In this document: positions 20,314 to 30,701 of the stretch, one piece after another
Layout: every line of letters starts with the position of its first letter
How positions within the stretch are numbered: the first letter of the stretch is position 1
Source: Haliclona indistincta
Taxonomy: Eukaryota > Porifera > Demospongiae > Haplosclerida > Chalinidae
NCBI GenBank assembly: GCA_964017065.1
Contig: OZ024787.1
Location: 3,297,921-3,361,920 of the forward strand
DNA: 64,000 bases
Reading direction: 5' to 3'
Program-made: the position numbers and the translations under genes
The notes under the pieces: generated by a model
The model's input: only the letters and a program-made list of their open reading frames with translations
Database searches by the model: none
Told to the model about the DNA's origin: nothing

Positions 20314-21573
20314 TTTTCAAAAATCTGAGGAACGTTTACCCTTCATCCTCTTTTCGGTGTGGGGTCAAATATTTTCATACTGAAACCCCCTGCACGTAAT
20401 ACTATGTATTAATAACAACATCCCTTTTTCAGGGCCCTGTCCCCATGGGGATGTGCTGAAAACGAAATGGCGGCTATGCATTGCAAACTAGCCGATAGCG
20501 ACAGTACGTTAGCCTCCATTCCTCCATAGTATTCCTCCATAGTTATCACGTGATTGTTCAATCCGTATAATTATGCTAATTGGGGCGAGCCTGAGCGAGC
20601 CCCATATGGGATCGAAAAGCGTCCCCCGCGAACTATCTATCTATCTATGTATGCGTACGTCTTTCCGTAAATGCCCTCACGCTCTAATTCACCGAACGGT
20701 TCAATTTTGCCGCGTGTGTATTACGTCATATGATACTAAGACGATGGATCCTGATACTACTATTCCAGTGCGTGATTATTCTTCAAAGAAGGAAGAACAA
20801 CTTCTAAGGAGAAGAGTGCGTGAAAGAGCTCGCCGAGCTGCTGAAACTGCAGAGGAAAAAGAGCAGAGACTGAGCAAGCGAAGAGCTCGTGATAAGGCGC
20901 GACGTGCTGCCCAGCGTGATGAACAGCATGCTGAACAAAGAAAAACAATGCTACAGCAGTTGAGACGCCAACAGCAAGAACGACGTGATGCTGAGAGTAG
21001 TAAACAGAGAGAAGACAGGCTGCAGCACATGAGAGACCAAGAACACGAGCGACGTGATGCTGAGAATAGTGAACAAAGAGAAAACAGGCTACAGCACATG
21101 AGAGACCAAGATCACCAGTGACGTGATGTTGAAAGTAGTGAACAAAGAGAAAACAGGCTGCAGCACATGAGAGACCAAGAACACCAGCGACGTGATGTTG
21201 AAAGTAGTGAACAAAGAGAAAACAGGCTACAGCACATGAGAGACCAAGAACATGAGCGACGTGATGCTGAGGATCTAGCACAGAGAGATAGTCGACTACA
21301 GCGTTTGCGAGAGAGTCGACAAAGACAACCTGATCATCCACAAATTGCTCTTTTTGATCAGCCAGCTGTTAGAGCCAAGATGCTCAATTTTCACATGTCT
21401 ATTAGCAAGAGTACATAATACGAAGAGAGTATCGAACGCCGTATTGCCCCATACAAACACTGTCTGCGAAGTAACGTGACACGCACGTGCGACAATGACG
21501 CAAACGGACAACGGCCCGCCTAGTTGTGACGCATAGCTAAGTAAGGCATGCAGTAGGCACGCCTCTTGTACGC

Positions 21574-21861
21574 GTGGATACGGCTGGCGATCATCATGGA
21601 CCTAGTCCTAGCATATCTATGGTCCTAGATTATGAAGAAGGCATGCTTGAGGAAGAAACTCAGATTGGTGCAGAAGTAGAACTAAGCACAGACGATGGAG
21701 ACGTTATTCCTCCCGCAAAGAAGAAAAAGAAGCCTAGTAAACTGCTCAAAAAAGACGAGAGAGATGCATTGATCGTGATGCTAGGAAAGTTAGCGGCTGA
21801 TACAACCACCATTTCGACAGCTGTTATCGACGTTGTCTCCAAAGAGACCCAGAGTGGCTGA
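21574..21861 (+). CDS. Acidic-then-basic small protein in the 1.8-kb element
   Basis: A 95-residue frame: an acidic part (DYEEGMLEEETQIGAEVE) followed by AKKKKKPSKLLKKDERD, which looks like a nuclear-localisation signal, then a helix with LGKLAADTTTISTAVIDVV. The next frame starts 12 bases after its stop in a different frame. Its upstream continuation (WLRECSVLLQSEG) would follow on naturally, so the two may be one protein split by a frameshift. No family recognised. Alternative: the first exon of a spliced gene. Confidence 0.5.
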   Translation: MDTAGDHHGPSPSISMVLDYEEGMLEEETQIGAEVELSTDDGDVIPPAKKKKKPSKLLKKDERDALIVMLGKLAADTTTISTAVIDVVSKETQSG

Positions 21862-21872
21862 GAGAATGCAGC

Positions 21873-22670
21873 GTGCTCCTACAAAGTGAAGGCACAAGTA
21901 AAGGTTCAAGCCGTGAAGTGAACCAGCTCCACCCAAAGTGGCTCAAGTATTGTTGTGATAATCAAGTTGACATAGCAGTGTCTAACCCAGTGATTATTTC
22001 CTTGTGCTCGGCATTTTTTGACTATCTAATGCTCAAGATTGCCAAGCACCAAAAAGCTGGATGTGATGATCACGATAAACCTGTTATGAGTGATGAAGAA
22101 ATGGGTGTGTACTATAGGTTTGGCGGAGCAGCTTTATGTTCAATGCTCCAGTTGAGATATGACCAAATCAAAGGAAAAGATGTGCCACCAGCAAAGAGAG
22201 AGAGAATTCATACTGAGATCTCAGTTTTAAAAGCAATTCAGGCAACTGACAAGCAACATTTGCCAAAACACTTGGAGTACAGAGACAAAGGGCATATGTA
22301 CTTCCCTGCTGAACAGTTTATTCCCTTCATTGAGCATGTGGACACATATGTGAGAGAGCATGCTAATGCTCTGTCTCTACAAAAACATGGAAAAAATCTT
22401 GTCGCTGTAACAACTAAGAACTTACAAGAAAACAGCTCACTTGAGGCTGAATTTAACAGTTTACTTGAAAAGGTATACCTGAACTTTGACTGCAACAAGA
22501 AGGTGGTGCATTGTATATACCTGGAATTAACTCGCAAACTGTGTAATACTAGAATTCAAGAATTTCTTGATGTACATCGGCAGGTAGCCACAAAAAACAG
22601 TGGTGGTAGTACATTATCAGGACAAAATCTGAGAGATAAATTGTTAACGTATCACACAAAGAAATCATAA
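21873..22670 (+). CDS. Uncharacterised transposon-borne protein, 265 aa
   Basis: Visible blocks: HPKWLKYCCDNQ, FFDYLMLKIAKHQ, VYYRFGGAALCSMLQLRYDQ, LPKHLEYRDKGHMYFPAEQ, FIEHVDTYVREH and LELTRKLCNTRIQEFLD. It ends with a Ser/Gly linker and GQNLRDKLLTYHTKKS. The mixture of helical blocks looks conserved. I believe related proteins recur as repetitive genes in sponges and cnidarians, but I cannot assign a domain. It lies wholly between the terminal repeats of the element, so it is element cargo or an element protein. No DDE, zinc-finger or recombinase signature is visible. The frame is intact apart from the likely shift at its start. Confidence 0.65.
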   Translation: MLLQSEGTSKGSSREVNQLHPKWLKYCCDNQVDIAVSNPVIISLCSAFFDYLMLKIAKHQKAGCDDHDKPVMSDEEMGVYYRFGGAALCSMLQLRYDQIKGKDVPPAKRERIHTEISVLKAIQATDKQHLPKHLEYRDKGHMYFPAEQFIPFIEHVDTYVREHANALSLQKHGKNLVAVTTKNLQENSSLEAEFNSLLEKVYLNFDCNKKVVHCIYLELTRKLCNTRIQEFLDVHRQVATKNSGGSTLSGQNLRDKLLTYHTKKS

Positions 22671-22746
22671 AAAAATTCACTATTACTATACTAACTACTA
22701 TCCTTCTTCATGGTACTACGCTTATACTTTTTCTTTTCTAGTGGTG

Positions 22747-23043
22747 CTACATCAGGAATGGATAGGTTTTGATCTCGATAAAACAGACCACTGTGGTGTA
22801 CAGCTTGCTTTGTAAGGTACTTAGATCGACACGTCGAATAATTAGCCGCATCGAGTTTGCTTCCTGACATGGTTTGTCCGTTGAAACGACATCAAACTGA
22901 AGTTTTTCGTCGTAGTTTCTCTGACCAGCTTGAGCAAGTCTTGTCAGACTTAGCGGTGGACACGCGGCAAGATCGTCATGAAGCGACGTTCTTTTGGTAG
23001 CGGGGAGCGATCCGTCGAGTGAGCTACCTGATCTTTTAGCCAT
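22747..23043 (-). CDS. Convergent small frame in the 1.8-kb element
   Basis: 99 codons from ATG at 23043, tail-to-tail with the 265-aa gene and 76 bases from its stop. It begins MAKRSGSSLDGSLPATKRTS and contains CPPLSLTRLAQAGQRNYDEK. The C-terminal end (CFIEIKTYPFLM) looks intron-read, so the gene may be spliced. The N-terminal KR-rich start suggests a nuclear protein. Function unknown. Confidence 0.4.
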   Translation of the reverse strand: MAKRSGSSLDGSLPATKRTSLHDDLAACPPLSLTRLAQAGQRNYDEKLQFDVVSTDKPCQEANSMRLIIRRVDLSTLQSKLYTTVVCFIEIKTYPFLM

Positions 23044-23715
23044 CACGAAGCATGCAGCATTGAGAAACAGTTATCGCTGACTGAGTGACGTCGTGGCAGT
23101 TGCATTGAAATGCGCTACGTCACAACACGTAAACTTTCTCACGTGCGTGTCACGTTACTTCGCAGACAGTGTTTGTATGGGGCTATTGGCGTTCGATACT
23201 CTCTGTTCATAATATACTCTTGCTATTAGCACTATAGAGGTGCCTTTGTGTCTGACGTGCCTGGAAAGTTTTCCTGGGTTGACTGTCTCTTCTGATGAGT
23301 GCAACAGATGTCATCGTGATAGCTCTTTCTCACCCAAGTTGTACTCACATGCTAACAACATGGACCCTGGAGAAGTTCCTCCTCAGTTGCAGGTAATTAT
23401 TAAAATAGGGTAACTTTTCAGTTGTACATAATAATTTACTATCTCTATATAGGGCTTAACTCCAGTAGAAGAGATGCTTATTTCAGCTGTTCTGCCCATC
23501 ATTATACAATCGCTATATCAACTATCTTGAACTATAATCATCTTTCATATTGCTATCCATTCTATTATTCCAACCAACTATCCGATTTTGTGATTTTTAC
23601 TGTTACATGTACGTACAGTTCGCTCAGGCTCGCCCCACATTGTCTTTACAATCATCTAGTATTCGGAGTTTTTACAAATGGCTAACGTACTGTAGCTATC
23701 GGCTAGTCAATGCAA

Positions 23716-24015
23716 TGTAGTAGCGTTCAGTCGTAACGTCACGTGTATCCAGCTCCTGCAGAGAGCTGAGATTTCAAAATTCCAGATTCCAGCAGAGAGC
23801 TGGAATGTTGCCGTAATGAATAGTGACACTTAAATGCAAAAACAACCAGTTGTTATAATAGTGTAAATATGTACAGAGGAGGCCTAGCTTCACAGCTGCA
23901 AGAGTAGCCGTTCGCTCCATCTTGCAAAAAAGCTAGTGACGGCCTCCGATTATTCATGGTACGAGGCTATGGCCATGTATTCCATTTCCATTTCCGATTA
24001 GAACATTGGGTGTGC
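23716..24015. other. No gene; right part of a repeat also seen at 37440-37550
   Basis: GTAGTAGCGTTCAGTCGTAACG and GAGAGCTGAGATTTCAAAATTC here match 37450-37530. They continue the repeat whose left part is at 20323-20480. No exon seen. Confidence 0.6.
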
Positions 24016-24890
24016 CACAATAAGCCTTTCCCAATAACGGGCTAAGGAATGTAATTAAGCGTTAATGAAGCGTTAATTCACTTCCGGAGTCCCATTTAGC
24101 TCCGCCCAGCGGCTGTAATGTATGGGAGTGATTGAGAAAAATTAATAACCTAAAATAGGCGAACTTTAGACTGCGCGTGCTCTTACACCTTTCAGGCACA
24201 AGTTTTAAAACTCCGCTAGTGTAATTGGCAGTACTTTGGCTATTCTTTACTATTAATTTCACACGCGATCTACGTTGACAACCAGCGCTGCAGGGTACAT
24301 AGATGCATGCTGTAACGTTCACTCATTTTTGTTTTACTTCACTAACGACAATGACTGCCGGCGCTGCACACTACTGCACTTCTGCTTAACGTTGTAGCAA
24401 GCTGTACTAGTGTTCTTCCCGCTGTAAACAACCGTTGTTCGTGACTACCAACACGCCACGCTACCGTACGCGGTAGCAAGCTTATCCTCGTCTTTGCCTT
24501 CGTTATACCGTTGCTTACCGGCGCTAAACACTCTACACCGACAAAGCGGAACTGCTCGCATATGGTTGGCGCTTCCACAAACCTGTGCTTCTTTCAGTAT
24601 CGTGTTCCTTCCAGTTATACAGCTATTTCTGGCATCGCTGTTTTGCCGTTCAACCAAGCACGATCGTGCTGATTTTAGTTCGTATTAATAGCCAGGCTTG
24701 TGCACTCGAAGTTACCCGATTTTAGCAAGAATAATCAAAACCGAACTCGAGTACGGTAAGCTCAAAGTTCGACCATTTTCTCAATCACTCCCATACATTA
24801 CAGCCGCTGGGCGGAGCTAAATGGGACTCCGGAAGTGACGTCACGTTTAATTAACGCTACCAATTAATTTCATGGGAAAGGCTTATTGTG
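24016..24890. mobile_element. 875-bp element with about 115-bp terminal repeats
   Basis: The left end is CACAATAAGCCTTTCCC and the right end is GGGAAAGGCTTATTGTG. The arms also share CTTCCGGAGTCCCATTTAGC and CATTACAGCCGCTGGGCGG. No convincing target duplication. Overlapping short frames inside, on both strands, show no recognisable domain. Confidence 0.8.
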
Positions 24891-24914
24891 AATTTGTGAG
24901 ACAGAGCGAACACG

Positions 24915-25470
24915 TAAGGTAGATGGGCGTAACTCCGGACGCGCAATGGTAAATATTCGCAACTTTCACTACGAGCAAGCTTATGCTTCCAAACTTGCGC
25001 TGTAAGCAACCCAAGGCACACCTTAGCCATGAACAAAACTAAACTTACAGACATTGAATTTGCGTTCACTAGCACTGCAGGTACTCACCACTCGCAGATC
25101 TTTGAAAAATTGTGCTAAAAACTTTCGTAGCCGTCTATAATTATTTGTTGCAGTGTTCTAAGTGCAAAATGCAAGTTTATTCCTTTTTCGAGATAGATAC
25201 CAAAACATCCTTTGCAGTATCTTGTATTCTTCTCAGTGATAGGCATCTTATGGGGTGTGTCCGTAGTTAGCAACATGGCCAGTTTTCAGTGGCGGCCGAG
25301 TTTCACGCCGTACAAACAGTCAGTGGATGTTTTCGTTTACTCTCATCTTCGCTATTTGTAGCACAGTAGCGTACTAGAAAATGCTACAGATCTGATGGTG
25401 ATACCGGCTTCTACAACTGAACGCCGACCGTTTACGTAAAGTTCCTCCGGAGTTACGCCCATCTACCTTA
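24915..25470. mobile_element. 556-bp element with about 25-bp terminal repeats
   Basis: TAAGGTAGATGGGCGTAACTCCGGA at the left is mirrored by TCCGGAGTTACGCCCATCTACCTTA at the right. It lies directly beside the preceding element. No coding region recognised. Confidence 0.75.
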
Positions 25471-27197
25471 TAATTCAACTCACTAGGGGTGTGTCGCCCA
25501 TGAGACTGCAAACGTACGTTGAAACTGTATCGAGATGTCTAAGAGACAAAGAATGCCTTCACGGAAGGCTGTAGAGGAAGTGATCGATTAACGGACATAC
25601 CCAGGCTCTCGACGTGGGCGGCGTGGATGGCCCACGCAGCCCGTCCGAGAGCCTGGGCCCTGGGTACGAGGCTAACATGGCCACAGGACGCGACCGGCTT
25701 TCCCGACTTCGAAGTTGTCTTACTAAGAATAAATATTCAACAACCAAGCTGTTAAGAGTTATTTCATGACAATGCTCAAGCAGTAAGGCAGTAAACAGCC
25801 GCGTTTTTTTACACACACGGACATATAGACGAACCCGAACGCTTAACCCTCCGGCGCCTACGCGCCCAGGGCAACCGCGGATTCACCTGCCGCCGCTCTA
25901 GAACTGAATTACGGGGATTCTGTTCCGGCGGTGATCTAATTTTCACTGTGTCGACGTTCCACAATATGGTTGCAACTTGAGCGACACTGTTAGATTAATT
26001 TGTAATACTCACAAAACAGGAGCATTTTGTGGTCATTAACTGTTTGCTAACCTCGCTTTCTTGACCGAGATCGCGCAAGAGAGATTACCGGCAGAAAGCA
26101 GCTAGCCTGGCCCAAGCGCTCAACGGAACGAAACTGAGTCTTGTCCCAGGCTGCAGCACACTCATACGGTCGGTGGTGGAAAGACATTAGCGCTTAAAAT
26201 TGCTATCCGCTTTATAGGAATCATACTTTGGAGATGTGATCATTTTCATCAACGCTGTCGGAGACCAAGCGACGATAGAATTATAGCCAATACCGAGATA
26301 CCGTGCGAATTATTGCATTCAGTAGCCGGCCGCCATTTGGTTTATAAGGCTTCGCTCAATAACTTATGTCACCATGATTTGATGCATATACTAGTTCATG
26401 CCCTAGCATCGGGGCGGCGATCCCGGCGCTATGCATGCAAACATGAAATACAATCTGGCAATCAGGTTTATGCCATACATACATTCAAAATCAAATTCTT
26501 AGTACTTGGATATGCTCACTTCAAAAGCTTGATCCTCACTGCTTCATCACCGTTGTAACTATGTGCTGCTCCACAACACACTGATAGTTACTACTTGATT
26601 AGTGAGACCACAACTCCTTATATGCTGTAGGAATGTGTTTACTATAATTTTTGCCAAAAGGAAGGCTAAGTTTTTACAGTCACATGTCAAGCATAGCTTT
26701 GCTTGTCATAATTAACTGACATCTGCATAGCATAAACTGGCAATTCTACATGATCCATCATAATTATTAGATGTTATTACAGTACGGGATAGTACTGATT
26801 TATTCCAAATCGAAATGTATTACATGACATCACGCCGATGTGGTCTTTCAGTGCCGTGTAATACCCTTATTTTAAACTGAAGGAAACCTCAAAACTGAAA
26901 GATACCATTCAAAATTATGACAGCATTGACTTTAAGAAGAGAAATTACTGAAGGTGTTTACAAATCAGTAGTTGAGAGCCACGTGCGGGTATAAAGTGCA
27001 AGTGTTTATCAAACAACGCCATTGGCTGTGCTCGTGTGATAGTGCATGCATGCTTTATGATCTTTCGATTGTCAGTCTATTACGAATTTTACATGTACCC
27101 GTAATTTTTATTAAAGATACGCTGTACATTTTTGACATGTATAAAATTTTGAAAGCAAAATTATTATTCAAAGGGAGTGGCGTCGTAGGCGGAACCA

Positions 27198-28582
27198 TGA
27201 GCACGGCGCGTTCGTTCTCATGGTTCTCTACGCTGGTTTCTCCGCTATTGCGTAAGGCATAGATTTATTACAGACAGGATGGGACACTGCCCACGCAATC
27301 CTTTGATCTTGCCTTGAGCCGCGCGTACACTCCGTGTTTCGAAAATTTACGCCTTGCAGGCGCGAAGGTCACCGTCTTCCACAGATCTAAAGACGAAGAA
27401 GAGCGATTGTAAGCTTTTTCTGTGGCAAAATAATATCTGCTGGGACTCTAAAGGTATCGGTGCAATGCCTTGATGTACTAGTTGCACGATTGAGTATTTT
27501 TTGAGCTGTAAAATCGTACGAAGCGCTACAACATTCAGGACCAAACCATTGCTTTTCTAGTCCTTGGTTTGGGCCTTGATAAACTCGCCATCCTTTGGTC
27601 GTAGCATCTATAGTACAGTACAGATGTAGAGCAGAGAGATGTGCCTAGTGCATAATATATGCCTGGACTTGTGCCTGAGTTACATGAACTCTGAAAACAA
27701 GCTTCCTTGTTTTCAGAGTTCCATTCCAGCAGTTTCTCGGCTGTCTTTCGAGCCATTTGGGCAGGAGCTGTCGGTAGATTAAAGTCGTCATATCTTTTAA
27801 TACCAGTACCACCGCCGAATGAACAATTTCTGGGTGTTTCAGCAACCCTTTTTCACTCGCAATCGCCATGGCCTGTGCTCAGCCTGGTCTCAGGTCACGG
27901 AGCTAGTGAAACAAGGAGTGCACGTGTTAATGTGCAAAAATGTGCTAGTGTCCCATCCTGTCTGTAGTAAATCTATGCGTAAGGTGAGTATGTCCTGGAG
28001 CTGTCTGCATGAGATACTATACAATAATTATACTAACTGGTTACCCTCAACACTCTCTGTGGGTGTGGCCACAGTCCTGATCTACCTGACATGTACATGT
28101 ACATGCTGAATGAGGAGCCGACACTAGAATCAAGGTAGAAGGAGAGAGAGAGAGAGAAGACAAAAGTTTGTGTCTGCATGAGGAGTGTACGAGAGATAGA
28201 AAACAAGTCGTGATAATAGAATTATTGTTCTTTCAACTTGTGTTGTAGAACTGAAAGGATGAAGAATGTGTCAGCTCTGCTATCAGGGAAAGCTGTGCTC
28301 TGGGACAACTTGTCGTCAGAGGAGAAAGAACGCCTCATTCGAGAAACATTAATGGTAACTATGTCGATAGTTGATCTAACAGACTAGCAGGCTAGGTTTG
28401 AAATGCTAAGACTCATTTAAATAAAAATCCATAATGTTTGTGTGGTTATATCCTTGAAAAGCTGGGATGAGTAGCATTGATGTATCGAATATTAATCTGT
28501 GATTTCATAGTGATGTAATAATTTAATTTCATCCAGACTCTAGGGCTCAGAGGAGTACTGGACCTCCTTGGAGTACGACACA
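27198..28582 (+). pseudogene. Family X copy 2: interrupted and deleted
   Basis: Exon 1 is intact (MSTARSFSWFSTLVSPLLRK at 27198-27256), but a 720-base element sits exactly at its splice donor. After it, intron 1 runs straight into exon 3 sequence at ACTAACTGGTTACCC: exon 2 and most of exon 3 are deleted between two copies of ATACTAACTG, a short-homology deletion. Exon 4 remnant (CAGTCCTGATCTACCTGACATG), exon 5 (about 28249-28354) and the first 45 bases of exon 6 (28537-28582) remain. Then homology stops abruptly. Dead gene. Confidence 0.88.
27257..27976. mobile_element. 720-bp element with 31-bp termini and 5-bp duplication GTAAG
   Basis: Termini GCATAGATTTA(T/C)TACAGACAGGATGGGACAC are inverted. 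GTAAG flanks both sides (27252-27256, 27977-27981). The empty site is seen in the paralogue at 46677-46690. Minus-strand frames inside (e.g. MAIASEKGLLKHPEIVH... at 27869) are short and unrecognised. Confidence 0.9.
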
Positions 28583-28643
28583 TCTTATCCAGTAATTCTA
28601 TTGATCTAATTCTGAGCAAAATTGAACTTTAAATGATGATGGA

Positions 28644-29931
28644 CTACAATAACATACTTTCTGATCTCCAAGGTAGTTTGTGGAGAATTATTGTGTCAGG
28701 ATTCTCAGGGTCATCTGACTCTTCTGTCATGTAAGCCTGAGAAAGGTGTTTCCAGAACTTGTTAAGCTCCTTTCCTGTTACTGCAAGAGCTCTTTTATCA
28801 AACAGCTATCAAAGAACTATTATAAGACTAATGCATGTTAGTTACTTACTCTCTGTCGTCTTGAACGGTACTTTCGCTGTCTTGCTTGGTCATTAATATA
28901 TTATTCCTTCTTCATTGTGTATCCTTCGTAAATTCTCATAGCATCTCCTAATGGCAACTGAAAGTGTAGTAAAGCATGACAATAATTATAATTCATACTA
29001 ACCTCTCACTACATCTTCAGAATACTTGCAATTAGGATGGCTAATAATTTCTTCACACAAAGCTTGTACCACAGTCATGTTGTGCTCGCTGGTAGAACTA
29101 AGTATCAGAACGCATTGTAGCCTTAATAATTATAATACAAATGGCTACCTTTCACTGGCATGTGAACGTTTCTTATTGAGCCTGTATATATCCATCTCCT
29201 TCGCTTCTTTGTCGTTTTCCTCTATAATCCTGCATTAAATGAAAAACAAATCTAGTCAGCTTAAGGTCAAGATTATATTAAAATGGTAGCTGCATTACAG
29301 GTCAGCATCGTGATGCTATTATTGTATTATAGAAAAAAGAAATGTGAGAACATCTCTACATCATTAAGTCGCTAAAATGCCTGCTTATGTATGTAATTCA
29401 GTCAAATTCACGCATACACACAAACAAGTCTGCCTACCAGACCGCACAAGGCTGATCGCTGGTCAGACTCACACACATAGTCACATACACACAAATAAGT
29501 CTGCCTACCACTACCAGACCGCACAAGGCTGATCGCCAGCCAGACTCACTCACTCACAAACATTTAAGACTGAACGCATGCAACACGTTTCGTGACAGGC
29601 TATAATAATAATCATATAAAACGAATCGAATATGTGTCAGAAACTGCTGTTTATCTATAAGCAATATTCTTACTTTAGTTAGCTTATTAATTTTAAGAAA
29701 TATCTAATACCTTGGTCATAATTTATGTGAAAAATGTCCTACTGGAATGTTACTCGGCGACATATACTGCACGTGACACCGAGTTTGGAGGTGTCATCGG
29801 TAATGACTGTACCTGAAGACAAGATTATACGTACTAAATAAGGTTCCTAGGCTCCTGACAACATTAATGTTCACCACATCATCTTCAGAATCGGGTCCAG
29901 CAGCTGAATAAGTAGCCATCGAGGTAGCCAT
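28644..29931 (-). pseudogene. Spliced transposon-type gene of unknown family, frame broken
   Basis: Minus-strand exons with consistent phases: 29813-29931 (start MATSMATYSAAGPDSEDDVV), 29149-29229 (IIEENDKEAKEMDIYRLNKK), 29003-29088 (EHNMTVVQALCEEIISHPNC), 28850-28957 and 28644-28805 (LFDKRALAVTGKELNKFWKH, YMTEESDDPENPDTIILHKL, stop). In the 28850-28957 exon the frame set by the upstream exon (VAIRRCYENLRRIHNEE) reaches TAA. The basic QARQRKYRSRRQR part lies in another frame, so there is at least one shift and a stop. An acidic 'TEESDD...LPWRS' tail recurs, to my knowledge, in repetitive sponge proteins. It abuts the truncated family X copy. Function unknown. Confidence 0.6.
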
Positions 29932-29989
29932 ATTCGCAATCGCGTGCTTGGTTGCTCACGTGAGCTGAACTGTAACGAGGCATTTACAA

Positions 29990-30140
29990 GCTCGGTAAAT
30001 GTGCCATGATGCATTTACAAGCTTGTATACTTAGCAAGAATGGTTTACAACTAGAGTACAGTACAAATTAGTAAACTAGCTTGTAAACGTTTGTTGACTC
30101 TGTAAACTATGTGTTAATGCCTCATCTACAAAATTGTAAA
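29990..30140. repeat. TTTACAAGCT/AGCTTGTAAA motif cluster
   Basis: At least six direct and inverted occurrences of (G)TTTACAA(G)CT(A/T)G or its complement lie in 150 bases upstream of the minus-strand gene starting at 29931. They could be a decayed hairpin array or clustered binding sites. No function can be assigned. Confidence 0.5.
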
Positions 30141-30210
30141 CTAGCTCTTCTGGAGCTGTGATATAATTATCAGCAGTTCAATGTAACAATAATTATCAGT
30201 TTAAACTTAC

Positions 30211-30701
30211 CATGGTTTCTTCAAGAACATCATTCTCTACTAATTGCAATGCCTGTTGTTCATTCATCACTGATTCAAGAACCTGCACATTTGAAAAGTT
30301 GAATAAGTGAACTTTACTGCTATATTTTAAAACTCACCCTAAGATGTTCTCGCTTTTTATATGCTTCTGACTTCCTCCTCTTGGTACATGTAGGTAGATT
30401 ATCTTCTTCACATTTTCTCTGGCTTCCTGGATATAATTGGCACAGCATCAGGATTCAATCGGGCTTTCTTTTTTCCTAGACCCATAGTCTCAGCCAGCAA
30501 TGTGTCAACTGCAAAGCATGATTCCTCGAAGTGCTTACTGCACAGTACTGAATGGTCTGTTGGATCCCACTTGTCTCTATCATGCCTTTTAACCTGGTCT
30601 GCCTATCTTTTTCTCAATGCCTTCTCCTTTGGAAACTTGAATAAGTTCACACCATCCTTGTTTGTGTTGTTGCAGCCTGCTGCAACACAGGTTCTGACCA
30701 T
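30211..30701 (-). pseudogene. THAP-domain gene, with stop at the invariant Trp
   Basis: From ATG 30701: MVRTCVAAGCNNTNKDGVNL, FKFPKEKALRKR, TAG, ADQVKRHD, KWDPTDHSVLCSKHFEESCF. This is a THAP zinc finger (C2CH; Cys5, Cys10, then CSKHF). The tryptophan that follows LR(x)R in THAP domains is replaced by TAG. A second lesion, a one-base shift near 30433, puts PGSQRKCEEDNLP and KRRKSEAYKKREH in another frame. A further exon, VLESVMNEQQALQL (30211-30281), ends at a GT donor. THAP domains are common in P-element and PIF/Harbinger transposon proteins, so this is probably a transposon relic. Confidence 0.8.

Larger units (their letters stand above)
21408..23222. mobile_element. 1.8-kb element with 9-bp target duplication and its own genes
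   Basis: Inverted termini (AGAGTACATAATAC... and ...ATTATACTCT-type) continue inward through GAGAGTATCGAACGCC and CCCCATACAAACACTGTCTGCG for about 90 bases. CTATTAGCA occurs at 21399-21407 and 23223-23231. Deleting the element plus one repeat joins the STPR frame to the downstream coding sequence with no shift, which fixes the ends. It encodes two plus-strand frames and one convergent minus-strand frame. I recognise no transposase in it. Confidence 0.85.
20744..23515 (+). pseudogene. Helitron-type STPR + DUF6570-like gene, stopped and split by an insertion
   Basis: From ATG 20744 (MDPDTTIPVRDYSSKKEEQ) the frame has Arg/Glu-rich repeats of 23 residues (unit like MRDQEHERRDAENSEQRENR + LQH). 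These are STPR repeats, a DNA-binding type found in Helitron-associated proteins. A CGA-to-TGA change at 21119-21121 stops the frame; it resumes in the same frame and reaches NFHMSIS. There a 1815-base element intervenes. Coding continues at 23232 with TCLESFPGLTVSSDECNRCH and NNMDPGEVPPQLQ, a GT donor near 23390, and a further exon GLTPVEEMLISAVLPII at 23453-23503. The last two match the N-terminal region of invertebrate Helitron helicase proteins (DUF6570-like). No Rep or Pif1 helicase domain follows, so it is a truncated, dead fragment. Confidence 0.8.
20487..23707. mobile_element. 3.2-kb composite element, 8-bp imperfect target duplication
   Basis: About 28-base terminal repeats start ACTAGCCGATAGC and contain AGTACGTTAGCC. 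The flanks CATTGCAA (20479-20486) and CAATGCAA (23708-23715) differ at one base. A related locus at 37430-37470 shows the uninterrupted target (ACAATGCAATGTAG). Just inside, GGGGCGAGCCTGAGCGAGCCCC near 20582 is mirrored near 23620-23640. It carries the STPR/DUF6570-type gene, itself invaded by the 21408-23222 element. Confidence 0.75.
25490..28582. repeat. Segmental duplication, copy A (partner 43869-47640)
   Basis: From GGTGTGTCGCCCATGAGACTGC to the middle of family X exon 6 this block matches 43869-47640 at high identity. Differences are mostly indels, plus insertions unique to each copy: 27257-27976 here, 44407-45448 there. It includes 1.7 kb upstream of the family X start codon. A more diverged third version of part of it lies at 43381-43860. 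Confidence 0.9.

Noticed and set aside
25559..27262. Frames repeated at 26313 and 45749 (MHSVAGRHLVYKASLNNLCH-like) as a conserved gene
   Set aside because: Identity reflects the segmental duplication at DNA level. The third, diverged copy at 43381-43860 does not keep the frame.
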